35,847 nt of DNA. Source: Bacteroidota bacterium. GTDB taxonomy: Bacteria; Bacteroidota; Bacteroidia; Bacteroidales; JACABE01. This document shows positions 16,538 to 24,639 of this stretch, piece by piece; the stretch's first letter is position 1; each line of letters opens with the position of its first letter. Under the pieces are notes generated by a model. It was not told the origin of the DNA and made no database searches. It saw only the letters and a list, made by a program, of their open reading frames with translations. The position numbers and the translations under genes were made by a program. The stretch covers positions 33,475 to 69,321 of the forward strand of contig JACABE010000020.1 in the NCBI GenBank assembly GCA_013377005.1, in the 5' to 3' direction.

Positions 16538-16894
16538 ATGTTGTACACTAATTTAAAACACATAGAAACATCTGCTAATCACGCTAAAATTATCAGTGAA
16601 AATAAAAATGTTATGGTAATTTGTGGACGAATGGACCCTATGTGTATTCCTGTTTACCAAATAGCAGAAGAAATAGAGAATGAATATTCTCATGTTCAGT
16701 TTTATGATATGGAATTTGACAATCCTGAATCTAATGTAATTCGTAGTTTACCCGAAGTAGAAGGATTTATGGGAATTCCATTTACTATTTATTATAAAAA
16801 TGGCAAAGTTGCAAAAGCAACTTCAAGTATACAAACTAAAGAAGTAATAAAAAATATATTAGATAAAGAATATGCTTTAACAGTAGAAGTATAA
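16538..16894 (+). CDS. Thioredoxin-fold protein with single active-site cysteine
   Basis: A 118-residue protein with the thioredoxin pattern: a strand (NVMVICG), an active-site loop (RMDPMCIPVYQIAEEIENEY), a strand (VQFYDMEFDNPE) and a cis-Pro region (GIPFTIYYKNGKVAKA). Where thioredoxin has WCGPC the loop reads DPMC, so only the second cysteine position is filled. An extra Cys lies just before the loop (ICGR). It may act as a monothiol carrier of persulfide or as a binding protein rather than a disulfide reductase. It is the first gene of the redox operon. The ATG at 16538 is preferred over TTG 16508, which sits in the promoter. Confidence 0.8.
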   Translation: MLYTNLKHIETSANHAKIISENKNVMVICGRMDPMCIPVYQIAEEIENEYSHVQFYDMEFDNPESNVIRSLPEVEGFMGIPFTIYYKNGKVAKATSSIQTKEVIKNILDKEYALTVEV

Positions 16895-16916
16895 ATTATT
16901 TTTTCAAAGTTTTATT

Positions 16917-17328
16917 ATGAATGAAAAACAGATTTATGTTGAATTTGTAAGTCCTTTTGATGTGGGAACAACAATAGAGAAACTTACAGCAGCTTCTATC
17001 CAAAAAGAATGGATGAAATATGATGTTCATAATCTTCAGCAATCCATTGCAAAATCAGGAAAAGAAATGAAGACCCATACAAGTTATAGAGATTTGTAAA
17101 CCTGATTACTCTGGTTATATGCTGGAGAAAGATAACGAAAGGATAGCTTCAATAATCATGATGCCATGTAGGATTTCTGTTTATGAGAAAGAAGATGGTA
17201 AAACCTATATTTCCTTATTAAATATGGCAGCAATGATAACAGGATTGTCAGAATCAGCTGATAAAGTTATACGTGAAGCTTCAAAAGAAACCTTTGAAAT
17301 TGTAGAATCTATTATAGGAACAATTTAA
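16917..17328 (+). pseudogene. DUF302 family protein, frameshifted
   Basis: Two frames together make one DUF302 protein of about 136 residues. The first (16917-17099) begins MNEKQIYVEFVSPFDVGTTIE and runs off at THTSYRDL. Removing one base near 17073 continues it as KPIQVIEICKPDYSGYMLE into the second frame, which carries the family core IIMMPCRISVYE. The joined pattern (Cys in ICKPD, MPCRISVYE) is normal for DUF302, whose members accompany sulfur and redox operons and bind small ligands or metals of unknown identity. It is either a sequence error or a true inactivation. Two further frameshifts follow in the next two genes. Confidence 0.75.
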
Positions 17329-17351
17329 ACTTTTTATTAAATATCATTAAA

Positions 17352-18520
17352 ATGAAAAAAAAGTATTAATCTTAGGTGGAGGATTTGCAGGAATACAAAC
17401 CGCCATTGAATTACAGAAACAAGGTAAGTTTGACATTACTTTGGTTTCGGATAGAGATTATTTATACATCTATCCGATTTCAATTTGGATTCCTTTTCAT
17501 ATTAAGAATTTTGACGATGTTAAAGTGCCTTTGGCAGATATTCAAAAGAAATATAAATTCAATGTAATTATTGATAAGGTTATAGAAATTCATGCTTTTG
17601 AAAATAAAGTTATTTGCGAAAAACAAACAATTTCTTTTGATTATTTAGTAGTTGCAATTGGTGCAGAGAAAATGCAACATAAAGGTATTTCTAATACTTT
17701 ATCTATTTGCGGGAAACCCGAAATGGCTGTTTCTATCCGAAATAAAATGGATGAATTAATTGCTAAAGGGAGTGGTAAAATAGCTATTGGCTTTGGTGGA
17801 AATCCCAAAGATAAATCAGCTGTTCGTGGTGGTCCTGCTTTTGAATTAATATTTAATATTCATAACTTTCTAAAAAAGAAAAAGCTTAGAGATAAGTTTG
17901 AACTAACCTTTTTTGCTCCTATGGAAGAACCCGGAGCGAGGATGGGTAAAGCTTCATTGGCAATGCTGGATACTATGTTTACAAAATATAATATTAATAA
18001 ACATTTTGGTAAAAAGATAAAAGAATTTATAGCCGATGGAGTTATTTTTGAAGATGATTCAAAGCTAGATGCCGACTTTACTATGTTTATCCCTGCTGCC
18101 AATGGTCACAGATCTTTGAATAATTCAGATTTACCTTTATCAGAAGGTGGTTTTATTAATATTGACGACACAGGTCTTGTTAATGGATTTACTAATGTTT
18201 TTGCAATTGGAGATATTGCAGCATTGCAAGGGCCTGAATGGGTTGCAAAGCAAGGTCATATTGCAGAAATAATGGGTAGAAATGCAGCTTTTAATATCAC
18301 AGAAATAGAAAAAGACAGTAGTATCAGAAAAGGTTATCAAGAGCATTTAAGCATATTATGCGTTATGGATACAGGTGATGGTGCAGCTTTTGTTTTTAGA
18401 AATACTAAAAAAGCAATTATGATTCCTTTACCTTTTGTTGGGCATTGGATGAAAAAGGGATGGGGTGTATATTCAAAATTAACTAAATTAGGTAAATTCC
18501 CACGGTTACCGGGAATGTAA
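17352..18520 (+). pseudogene. Sulfide:quinone oxidoreductase-like flavoprotein, 5-prime frameshift
   Basis: The intact frame gives V-L-I-L-G-G-G-F-A-G-I-Q-T-A (FAD dinucleotide-binding motif), DYLVVAIGAE, and the second FAD segment TNVFAIGDIAAL, over about 385 residues. These match the sulfide:quinone oxidoreductase/NADH dehydrogenase flavoprotein superfamily. The amphipathic C-terminus (HWMKKGWGVYSKLTKLG) fits membrane docking. Cysteines occur at SICGKPE and ILCVMDTGD, but the full three-cysteine SQR set is not obvious. The ATG at 17352 is followed by eight A residues and then a stop in its own frame; loss of two A or gain of one restores the flavoprotein. No alternative start lies before the FAD motif. 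It probably passes electrons from a sulfur compound to quinone. Confidence 0.75.
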
Positions 18521-18584
18521 ATATTTTTAATCTATATTATAATTTCATTAAAAAATAAATTTCAAATCAATATTATTTATCAAA

Positions 18585-19078
18585 ATGCGAAAAGTTTTAA
18601 AAGTACTTGTTGACAAAAGATTTGCAATACTAGCAGTTTCCGGGGCTACTCTATATTTTGTAATAACTCAATATCATATCTCACTTTGGTGGTGCAGTTC
18701 AGTATTGTAAGCGGGCTTATATTTGGTAAAGTATTCTGCCGTTGGGTGTGTCCAATGGGATTGATTATGAAAATAATGATGAGCTTGAATAAAGATGGTA
18801 AGATAAAACAGATGTATCAATACCATAAATTAGGATGTCCTATTGCATGGGTTTCAGATTGGTTAAACAAGTTTTCATTATTCAAAATAAAACTTAATAC
18901 AGATAGTTGCTTGAGTTGTGGTGCATGTGATAAGAAATGCTATATAGTTGCTATGGAACCTGCAAAATACAGTTTGTATAAACCAGCAACAGAAAAGCCT
19001 GGTAATAGTTATACTTGTTCCAAATGTTTGGAATGTGTAGCGGTTTGTCCAAATGGCAGTTTAACTTACAAAGTTTAA
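18585..19078 (+). pseudogene. NapH-like membrane 4Fe-4S ferredoxin, frameshifted
   Basis: ATG at 18585 opens MRKVLKVLVDKRFAILAVSG, a TM start, but hits a stop at TTG TAA near 18707. A one-base shift at about 18670-18690 continues as VVQFSIVSGLIFGKVFCRWVCPMG. The motif CRWVCPMG is that of NapH/CcoG-type membrane ferredoxins. Two 4Fe-4S motifs follow: CLSCGACDKKC and CSKCLECVAVCP. The joined protein of about 164 residues would exchange electrons with menaquinol at the inner membrane. With the flavoprotein upstream it suggests a quinone-linked electron module. This is the third frameshift in a row. Confidence 0.72.
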
Positions 19079-19096
19079 CATTTAAACACAAAGAAA

Positions 19097-19396
19097 ATGA
19101 AAGCTAATTTTAATACAATAATAAACGAAAACAAACCAGTAATTGTAGATTTCCATGCTGTATGGTGCGGTCCATGTAAAACTCAATCTCCTATTTTAAA
19201 AGAAATAGCTTCAGAACTTGGCGATAAAGTTAAAGTAATTAAAATAGACGTTGATGAGAATAGAGAAATAGCAAGCCGTTATCAAATTCAGAGTGTGCCT
19301 ACAATAATGATTTTTAAAAATGGGAATGTTATTTACAAACAACCTGGTGTACACTCAAAAACTCAATTAATGAATATTATAAACAATAATCTATAA
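19097..19396 (+). CDS. trxA: Thioredoxin, cytoplasmic
   Basis: A 99-residue canonical thioredoxin: FHAVWCGPCKTQSPIL holds the WCGPC active site (Cys24, Cys27) and SVPTIM the cis-proline. It has no signal peptide, so it is cytoplasmic. It begins 19 bp after the ferredoxin gene. A rhodanese-thioredoxin fusion with a signal peptide follows 13 bp downstream, so the cluster holds both a cytoplasmic and an exported thioredoxin. A role in reducing persulfides or disulfides made by the sulfur pathway is inferred from this context. Confidence 0.93.
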   Translation: MKANFNTIINENKPVIVDFHAVWCGPCKTQSPILKEIASELGDKVKVIKIDVDENREIASRYQIQSVPTIMIFKNGNVIYKQPGVHSKTQLMNIINNNL

Positions 19397-19408
19397 ATAA
19401 AAAAAACA

Positions 19409-20137
19409 ATGAAAAGAATTCAAAAAATAAGAAGTAACAAATCAATTTCCCTATTATTTTTATCAATATCATTAATAATTGGATTAAATTCATTTGGACA
19501 GAATTTAAATCCTGCTGACTTTCAGAAAAAGATGAATGAATTGACCAAAGCTCCAATAATAGATGTACGTACTCCAAATGAGTTCAATCAAGGTCATCTA
19601 AAAAATGCAATTAATATAAATATCAATGATGTTAATTTCTCCAATCTCATTAATAAACTGGATAAAAATAAGCCTGTATTTGTATATTGTTTAAGCGGTG
19701 CCAGAAGCACAAATGCTCTTAATCAAATGCACAATCAAGGATTTAATGTTATATACAATCTAGCAGGTGGAATGATGAAATGGCGTGCAGCCGGATTGCC
19801 TGAAACAACTGTAAATACAACGGCAAAAGCTGAAATGAGTCTTACTCAATTCAACAAAATGACTAATACAGATAAGATAGTTGTTGTTGATTACTATGCT
19901 GAATGGTGTGCACCATGCAAAAAACAAGCTCCAATTTTAAAAGAAATTGAAGCTGAAATGAAGGATAAAGTGACAATATTAAAAATAGATGTCGATCAAA
20001 ACAAGGAGATTGTAAGAATAAATAAAATTACTAGTGTACCAACAATACTGATTTATAAAGGTACTAAAGTTTTACACAAAAAACAAGGAGCACTAACAAA
20101 AGCTGAATTAATGAAAATAATTAATAAGAATCTTTAA
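19409..20137 (+). CDS. Exported rhodanese-thioredoxin fusion protein
   Basis: A 242-residue protein with an N-terminal signal (hydrophobic core LLFLSISLIIGLNSF, about residues 15-29, then GQ). The rhodanese domain (about 33-130) has IDVRTPNEFNQGHL and the active loop YCLSGARS (Cys94). The thioredoxin domain (about 145-242) has WCAPC (Cys167, Cys170) and SVPTIL. Fusing a persulfide-forming domain to a disulfide reductase suggests sulfane sulfur is bound at Cys94 and released or relayed by the thioredoxin half, in the periplasm. The thioredoxin half resembles the adjacent trxA product (KEI and KIDVD blocks), hinting at local duplication. Confidence 0.9.
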   Translation: MKRIQKIRSNKSISLLFLSISLIIGLNSFGQNLNPADFQKKMNELTKAPIIDVRTPNEFNQGHLKNAINININDVNFSNLINKLDKNKPVFVYCLSGARSTNALNQMHNQGFNVIYNLAGGMMKWRAAGLPETTVNTTAKAEMSLTQFNKMTNTDKIVVVDYYAEWCAPCKKQAPILKEIEAEMKDKVTILKIDVDQNKEIVRINKITSVPTILIYKGTKVLHKKQGALTKAELMKIINKNL

Positions 20138-20148
20138 ATAAATACAAA

Positions 20149-20334
20149 ATGGCTTTAACAATTAGTCCTATGTCATGCCCTCAAAATCATCGTTGTCCAC
20201 TTTTACAGGTTTGCAATGTTGGGGCAATTTCTCAGAACAGTTATGGTTTACCTGTAATTGATGAGGAAAAATGTATTGAATGTGGCAAATGTATTAAGTA
20301 CTGCCCAACAAGAGCAGTGCAGATAAAAAATTAA
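20149..20334 (+). CDS. 4Fe-4S ferredoxin with unusual first cysteine set
   Basis: A 61-residue protein. The C-terminal motif CIECGKCIKYCPTRAV (Cys42, 45, 48, 52) binds one 4Fe-4S cluster. The N-terminal part has CPQNHRCPLLQVCNVGAI (Cys10, 16, 22) with C-x5-C-x5-C spacing and N in place of the usual P after the last Cys, so a second cluster may be complete, partial or of another type. It starts 12 bp after the rhodanese-thioredoxin gene and ends 7 bp before the DUF1847 gene, a tight operon. It is likely the soluble electron carrier of the cluster. Confidence 0.88.
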   Translation: MALTISPMSCPQNHRCPLLQVCNVGAISQNSYGLPVIDEEKCIECGKCIKYCPTRAVQIKN

Positions 20335-20340
20335 AAATAA

Positions 20341-20805
20341 ATGGAAGACAAAATATTGTACAATAGTTCTGATATTGAAGTGATGAAAATAGCCGAAAAT
20401 GCACTTTCAATGGGTAAAGACAGAATTGTTGAAATTAGGAATTATGCTAAGTTAGCAGGTTTTAAACGAATTGGAATTGCTAACTGTATTTCTTTACAGA
20501 AAGAAACCTATCAACTAAAAGAAATGCTATCCGACGATTTTGAAGTTTATACTATTGATTGCAGATGTGGCAGGTTACCAGCAAACGAGTTTTTAGGTGA
20601 TGATGCAAAAGGAGTAATGTGCAATCCTGCCGGGCAGGCTAAGTATTTGGAAGAAAATAATACAGAACTCAACATTGTGATGGGCTTATGTATTGGTCAT
20701 GACATGATGTTTACATCTAAATCAATAGCGCCTTCTACTACTTTAATTGTCAAAGATAGAAAACACAAATACAATCCTATAGAGATTTTTAATAACTTAA
20801 AATAA
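20341..20805 (+). CDS. DUF1847 family metal-binding protein
   Basis: A 154-residue protein with the DUF1847 pattern: IGIANCISL, a CRCGRLP segment, VMCNPAGQAKYLEE, NIVMGLCIGHDMMF and IVKDRKHKYNP. The spread cysteines (CRCG, MCNP, GLCIGHD with a His) look like a metal or Fe-S site. The family occurs in anaerobes and is functionally uncharacterised. It lies 6 bp after the ferredoxin gene and is the last member of the operon. Family N-terminal cysteines that are sometimes on the same chain appear here on the adjoining ferredoxin, so the two proteins may act together. Confidence 0.85.
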   Translation: MEDKILYNSSDIEVMKIAENALSMGKDRIVEIRNYAKLAGFKRIGIANCISLQKETYQLKEMLSDDFEVYTIDCRCGRLPANEFLGDDAKGVMCNPAGQAKYLEENNTELNIVMGLCIGHDMMFTSKSIAPSTTLIVKDRKHKYNPIEIFNNLK

Positions 20806-21100
20806 TACAATAAAAAATAAAAGTTAAATCATAATCATAATAATTTTGTTATTCTATTCAGTAATTACAATTATTGCTCATAACAGATGTTCATTCAACT
20901 AGAGTTAACAAACTCGATAAAAAAGCAAAATATATTGTATTTTGACAAACTAATCACTGAAGTAATAAAACTGTTGATAATAAGACACAAAATGGAATCT
21001 AATTATTTTTATCAAATATCAGATAACTTCTCAATATTGAGTCAGAATAGTTTTGTAATTCAAAAACAATATTTTTTCACATTTAAAATACATATTAATT
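20806..21100. other. Intergenic region without a supported gene
   Basis: An AT-rich spacer. An open frame at 20887-21108 has no recognisable domain, RBS or composition of a gene and overlaps the next start. TAGTTTTG at 21048-21055 is a plausible -7 box for the methyltransferase gene, and TCAATATTGA (21031-21040) is a perfect short palindrome just upstream. Confidence 0.5.
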
Positions 21101-21700
21101 ATGAGTGAATTTGATGCTCGTGCCCGTGAATGGGACAAAGACCAGATACATATAGAACGTTCAGCTGCCATAGCTGCTGAACTTCAGAAAATGATACCTC
21201 TTAGACCTTCAATGAGAGCAATGGAATATGGTGCAGGTACTGCAATTCTTAGTTTTCTGTTGAAAGATAAGTTTAAGGAAATTACCCTGATGGATAATTC
21301 CAGAGAAATGATCAAGGTTTGTGAAGAAAAAACCGAGTTTTATCAAACAAGTCACATTTTTCCACTTTGGTTTGACCTTGAACATAATGATTTTGAAGGT
21401 AAATTTGACATTGTTTACAATCAAATGGTATTGCATCATGTAAAGGATATTGAGTTTATTCTGAAGAAATTTTACACCATGCTGAATCAGGGAGGATACC
21501 TCGCAATAGCCGACTTATACCCCGAAGATGGCTCATTTCATGGTGTTGATGTTGATGTACATTTAGGTTTTGATCCTGAAAATATTAGTAAAATTCTAAA
21601 AAGAATTGGGTTTATTGAAATTGAATACAAAACTTGTTTTCAAATAAAACGGGATAATGGCAAAGTTTATTCCATTTTCTTATTAACAGCAAAAAAATAA
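21101..21700 (+). CDS. Class I SAM-dependent methyltransferase
   Basis: A 199-residue protein with a methyltransferase (UbiE/SmtA-like) fold: motif I AMEYGAGTAILSF, acidic loop ITLMDNSREMI, motif II FDIVYNQMVLHHV, and GGYLAIADLYPEDGSFH. It has no TM segment or signal. The substrate is unknown. It lies downstream of the sulfur redox operon and 30 bp upstream of the LysR gene on the same strand. A thiol or small-metabolite methylating role fits the setting but is not shown. Confidence 0.88.
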   Translation: MSEFDARAREWDKDQIHIERSAAIAAELQKMIPLRPSMRAMEYGAGTAILSFLLKDKFKEITLMDNSREMIKVCEEKTEFYQTSHIFPLWFDLEHNDFEGKFDIVYNQMVLHHVKDIEFILKKFYTMLNQGGYLAIADLYPEDGSFHGVDVDVHLGFDPENISKILKRIGFIEIEYKTCFQIKRDNGKVYSIFLLTAKK

Positions 21701-21730
21701 ATAAGTTTTAATGTAATACAACAAATCAAG

Positions 21731-22624
21731 ATGTTAGATTTTAGGTTAAAAGTATTTCAAAGTGTTGCTCACAACCTGAGTTTTACCAAAGCTTCAAATG
21801 AGTTGTTTATAACTCAGCCAGCTGTTACGAAACATATTAAAGAACTTGAATCTGAATTTGAAGTAAAGCTTTTTAACCGGATTGGAAATAAAATTTCACT
21901 TACAAAAGCTGGAATTATTTTATTTTCATATGTCAATCATATTTTCTCGCTTCATAACGAATTAAAATTTGAATTAAGTCTGCTTAAAGAGAATCCGGAA
22001 GGAAATTTACGAATTGGAGCAAGTACTACTATAAACCAATATGTAATTCCTTCGGTTTTAGCTAAATTCAATCAATCCTTTCCTGAAATAAAACTTTCAC
22101 TCACAAATGGGAATACAGAATATATTGAACAACTTCTATTAAACAACGAAATTGATTTTGGGGTAGTGGAAGGCAAACCTATAAACGCTGATATTCGTTA
22201 TACTCCATTTTTGAATGATGAATTGTTGGTTTTTACTGCTATACAAAATACTAATGTTCCAATAACTGCCTCTAATAAAGAGTTAATAAACCTCCCTTTA
22301 GTATTACGGGAACGAGGTTCAGGAACATTAGAAATAATAGAAAAGAATCTGCAACATTTCAAAATTAATCCTAAACAGCTGAATATTTTAATGTTTTTGG
22401 GAAGTACAGAAGCCATTAAATCGTTTATCAAAACAGGCAATGGTGTCGGCATAGTCTCCCGTTTTGCTATTGAGCAGGAAATCTCTAATAATATCTTCAG
22501 ACTTATTAATACTCCGGAACTGAAATTTTATCGTCAATTTTATTTTATTTCAACCAAGGGTCCTGAACCTATCGGACTTGTAAAGATATTCCTTGATTTC
22601 GTTAAAAATCATTATAACTTATAG
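21731..22624 (+). CDS. LysR-type regulator, YeiE-like by context
   Basis: A 297-residue LysR-type regulator. The winged helix is at residues 1-60 (VFQSVAHNLSFTKASNELFITQPAVTKHIKELE) and a periplasmic-binding-like effector domain at about 90-290 (LRIGASTTINQYVIPSVL, DFGVVEGKP, GVGIVSRFA). It is followed in the same direction by a yeiH-type gene. The yeiE-yeiH pair is known from enterobacteria, where YeiE responds to sulfite. A sulfite or related effector is inferred here. The 75-bp gap holds a palindrome inside the yeiH promoter. Confidence 0.9.
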   Translation: MLDFRLKVFQSVAHNLSFTKASNELFITQPAVTKHIKELESEFEVKLFNRIGNKISLTKAGIILFSYVNHIFSLHNELKFELSLLKENPEGNLRIGASTTINQYVIPSVLAKFNQSFPEIKLSLTNGNTEYIEQLLLNNEIDFGVVEGKPINADIRYTPFLNDELLVFTAIQNTNVPITASNKELINLPLVLRERGSGTLEIIEKNLQHFKINPKQLNILMFLGSTEAIKSFIKTGNGVGIVSRFAIEQEISNNIFRLINTPELKFYRQFYFISTKGPEPIGLVKIFLDFVKNHYNL

Positions 22625-22651
22625 TTATCGGGTATCAATTTTTATGATTTG

Positions 22652-22672
22652 ACTGCTATTTGCTTTAGCAGT
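22652..22672. promoter_or_regulatory. Operator in yeiH promoter: ACTGCTA-N7-TAGCAGT
   Basis: A perfect 7-bp inverted repeat with a 7-bp spacer. It contains a T-N11-A core of the LysR type. It fills the spacer between TTG (22649-22651) and the -7 box TACGTTTG (22672-22679). A protein bound here would overlap RNA polymerase, and the LysR protein encoded just upstream is the natural candidate. Confidence 0.6.
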
Positions 22673-22679
22673 ACGTTTG
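22672..22679 (+). promoter_or_regulatory. -7 box of yeiH-type gene
   Basis: TACGTTTG matches TAnnTTTG with TTG 20 bp upstream (22649-22651), the expected spacing. It fixes the start of the next gene downstream at 22700. Confidence 0.6.
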
Positions 22680-22699
22680 CATTTTTAAATTATCTAAAA

Positions 22700-23623
22700 A
22701 TGCAAACATCAAAAATAATTTACATTGCAGCCATTATATCTTGCACACTTCCTTTTGTTGATACTCCTATTGCTTTATTCATTGGGATTATACTGGCACA
22801 AACCGTACAACATCCATTTCCAAAAATAAGTAAAAAACTTACTCATATTTTATTACAAGTTTCAGTAGTTGGTTTAGGATTTGGGATGAATACATGGGAA
22901 GCTTTTGATGCTGGAAAACAAGGACTTGTGTTTACCATTTTTTCTATCACAATAACAATGATAATGGGTTTATCTATAGGTAAACGTTTAAAAATAGAAA
23001 AAAATACATCCTACCTTATATCATCAGGAACAGCTATTTGCGGAGGAAGCGCTATAGCTGCCATTTCATCAATTATAAAATCAAACGAAAAACAAATTTC
23101 AACAGCATTGGGTACTGTTTTTATTCTGAATTCTGTTGCATTGTTCTTATTCCCATGGTTGGGGCATTTGCTGCATTTATCACAATATCAATTTGGTGTC
23201 TGGGCTGCCATTGCCATTCACGATACAAGTTCGGTAGTGGGTGCAGCCAGTAAATATGGAGCCGAAGCCTTACAAATAGCTACAACCATAAAACTCGAAA
23301 GAGCATTGTGGATTATTCCACTCGCTTTTGTCTCAATGTTTATTTTTAAAACCGAGTCAAAAAAAATTAAAATCCCTTGGTTCATCTTTTTATTTGTAAT
23401 GGCAATGCTCATGAATACATTTATACCAGCCATACAAACCGAAACAAAGTATATTGTGATGCTGGCAAAAATCGGATTGAAAATTACACTTTTTCTGATT
23501 GGCTCAGGTCTTTCAAAAGAACTCATTGTATCGGTAGGTATAAAACCCTTTTTGCAAGGAGTACTAATCTGGACTTTTATTTCAATACTATCCCTGATAG
23601 TTATTCTGACAACTATTGTGTAA
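22700..23623 (+). CDS. yeiH: YeiH/UPF0324 family putative sulfate/sulfonate exporter
   Basis: About 307 residues, roughly ten TM segments. Family landmarks are SVVGLGFGMN, the GTAICGGSAIAA loop, IAIHDTSSVVGAA and KIGLKITLFLIGSGLS. Members have been proposed to export sulfate or sulfite-related anions and often follow a LysR gene, as here. I start it at 22700 because the promoter lies inside the longer reading from 22649. It converges with the lipoprotein gene, with 7 bp between stops. Confidence 0.88.
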   Translation: MQTSKIIYIAAIISCTLPFVDTPIALFIGIILAQTVQHPFPKISKKLTHILLQVSVVGLGFGMNTWEAFDAGKQGLVFTIFSITITMIMGLSIGKRLKIEKNTSYLISSGTAICGGSAIAAISSIIKSNEKQISTALGTVFILNSVALFLFPWLGHLLHLSQYQFGVWAAIAIHDTSSVVGAASKYGAEALQIATTIKLERALWIIPLAFVSMFIFKTESKKIKIPWFIFLFVMAMLMNTFIPAIQTETKYIVMLAKIGLKITLFLIGSGLSKELIVSVGIKPFLQGVLIWTFISILSLIVILTTIV

Positions 23624-23630
23624 ATTATAA

Positions 23631-24410
23631 TTATTTTGCCAAATCTACTTTAAACCAAAATTCAACAGATGTACTCATTGAAGCCATATTCGGTTCATCA
23701 TCAGGTCTGTCAGAATCTTGCATACCACCTTGACGACCTCTTCCATTAGGTGGTGTTCCTCCTTGCATACCACCAGGGCTACCCCCCTCTTGCATACCTT
23801 CGTGTTTACTGCCAGTTTTTGTATGCATTTCAAGTTTTTCTGATACAATTCCTATTGATAAATTAGATAATGCAGGGGTTCCATTTGCAGAAATCTTAGT
23901 AAAAGGGATAGAAAGTTCATACGTTATTTCCGAATTATTTAAAGCTTCAACATTAACCCTGATTTCTGAATTTGGTGATAAAACAGAAATTTCTTCGGTT
24001 TTATCATTTGAAACAAAAACACCTATTTTTGATGCCTTCACCAACATGCCTTTTATATCCATTTCAGGACGTTGTCCTTTTAGAAATTCTGGTCTCTCAG
24101 GAGCAACAGACATTTGTCCGTTATGAGCTATAGGATATTGAAAATATACTTTGGTTTGTTTTTTCCCATTTACATCAAAATAAAATGTAAGTCCTGACCT
24201 TAATATTTTCATAATTGTAGGGATTTCTACAGTATTTAATCTGATGATTAAGTTTTTCTCTTCATTTGTTATTTGGTATCGAATCTTACTATTTGCATCG
24301 TAAAAACGATAATCATTTTTTGTAACTGCATTTTCGGGTAAGCTCGTAAATAATTCTAACGATGAACAACCGCAAAAGAAAATTAAGGAAAAGAAAATTA
24401 AGCGTCTCAT
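23631..24410 (-). CDS. Lipoprotein of unknown function with Gly/Met/Gln-rich segment
   Basis: About 259 residues from ATG 24410. Signal MRRLIFFSLIFFCGCSS has lipobox FCGC (Cys15 in this numbering). The 24434 start would only add a short polar leader. The main part has beta-like strands (YRFYDANSKIRYQITNEE, TFYFDVNGKKQTKVYFQYP, ITYELSIPFTKI). It is followed by a low-complexity stretch of GGMQ/GGTPP/GRGRQGGMQ repeats before a final strand (SMSTSVEFWFKVDLA). No known domain is recognised. It is divergent from the RND operon and convergent with yeiH. Confidence 0.7.
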   Translation of the reverse strand: MRRLIFFSLIFFCGCSSLELFTSLPENAVTKNDYRFYDANSKIRYQITNEEKNLIIRLNTVEIPTIMKILRSGLTFYFDVNGKKQTKVYFQYPIAHNGQMSVAPERPEFLKGQRPEMDIKGMLVKASKIGVFVSNDKTEEISVLSPNSEIRVNVEALNNSEITYELSIPFTKISANGTPALSNLSIGIVSEKLEMHTKTGSKHEGMQEGGSPGGMQGGTPPNGRGRQGGMQDSDRPDDEPNMASMSTSVEFWFKVDLAK

Positions 24411-24589
24411 AAATTTATTTTTATTTTGCAACAACGTAAATATATCTATTCTATTATTTCTATTGCAAAAAAATAAATTGCCCGAAAGTATTCAAAATAT
24501 TTGTTGTCTATATAATTATTGTGAATATTATGAGTTTTAATTTATTCAAAATAAAATTAAGTTTCATTTTTTTACATTTAATAAACAAT

Positions 24590-24597
24590 TACTTTTG
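24590..24597 (+). promoter_or_regulatory. -7 box of RND efflux operon
   Basis: TACTTTTG matches TAnnTTTG, 42 bp upstream of the ATG at 24640. No clear -33 TTG at the right spacing was found. Confidence 0.45.
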
Positions 24598-24639
24598 CAT
24601 GTAATTATTAGCTTTTTACTTTAACCAATACTATACGGA

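Noticed and set aside
20887-21108. 73-residue ORF before the methyltransferase
   Set aside because: It overlaps the methyltransferase start and has no domain, signal or gene-like composition.
22649-22699. Longer YeiH N-terminus from 22649
   Set aside because: The promoter and operator lie inside it, and the extra residues are not typical of the family.
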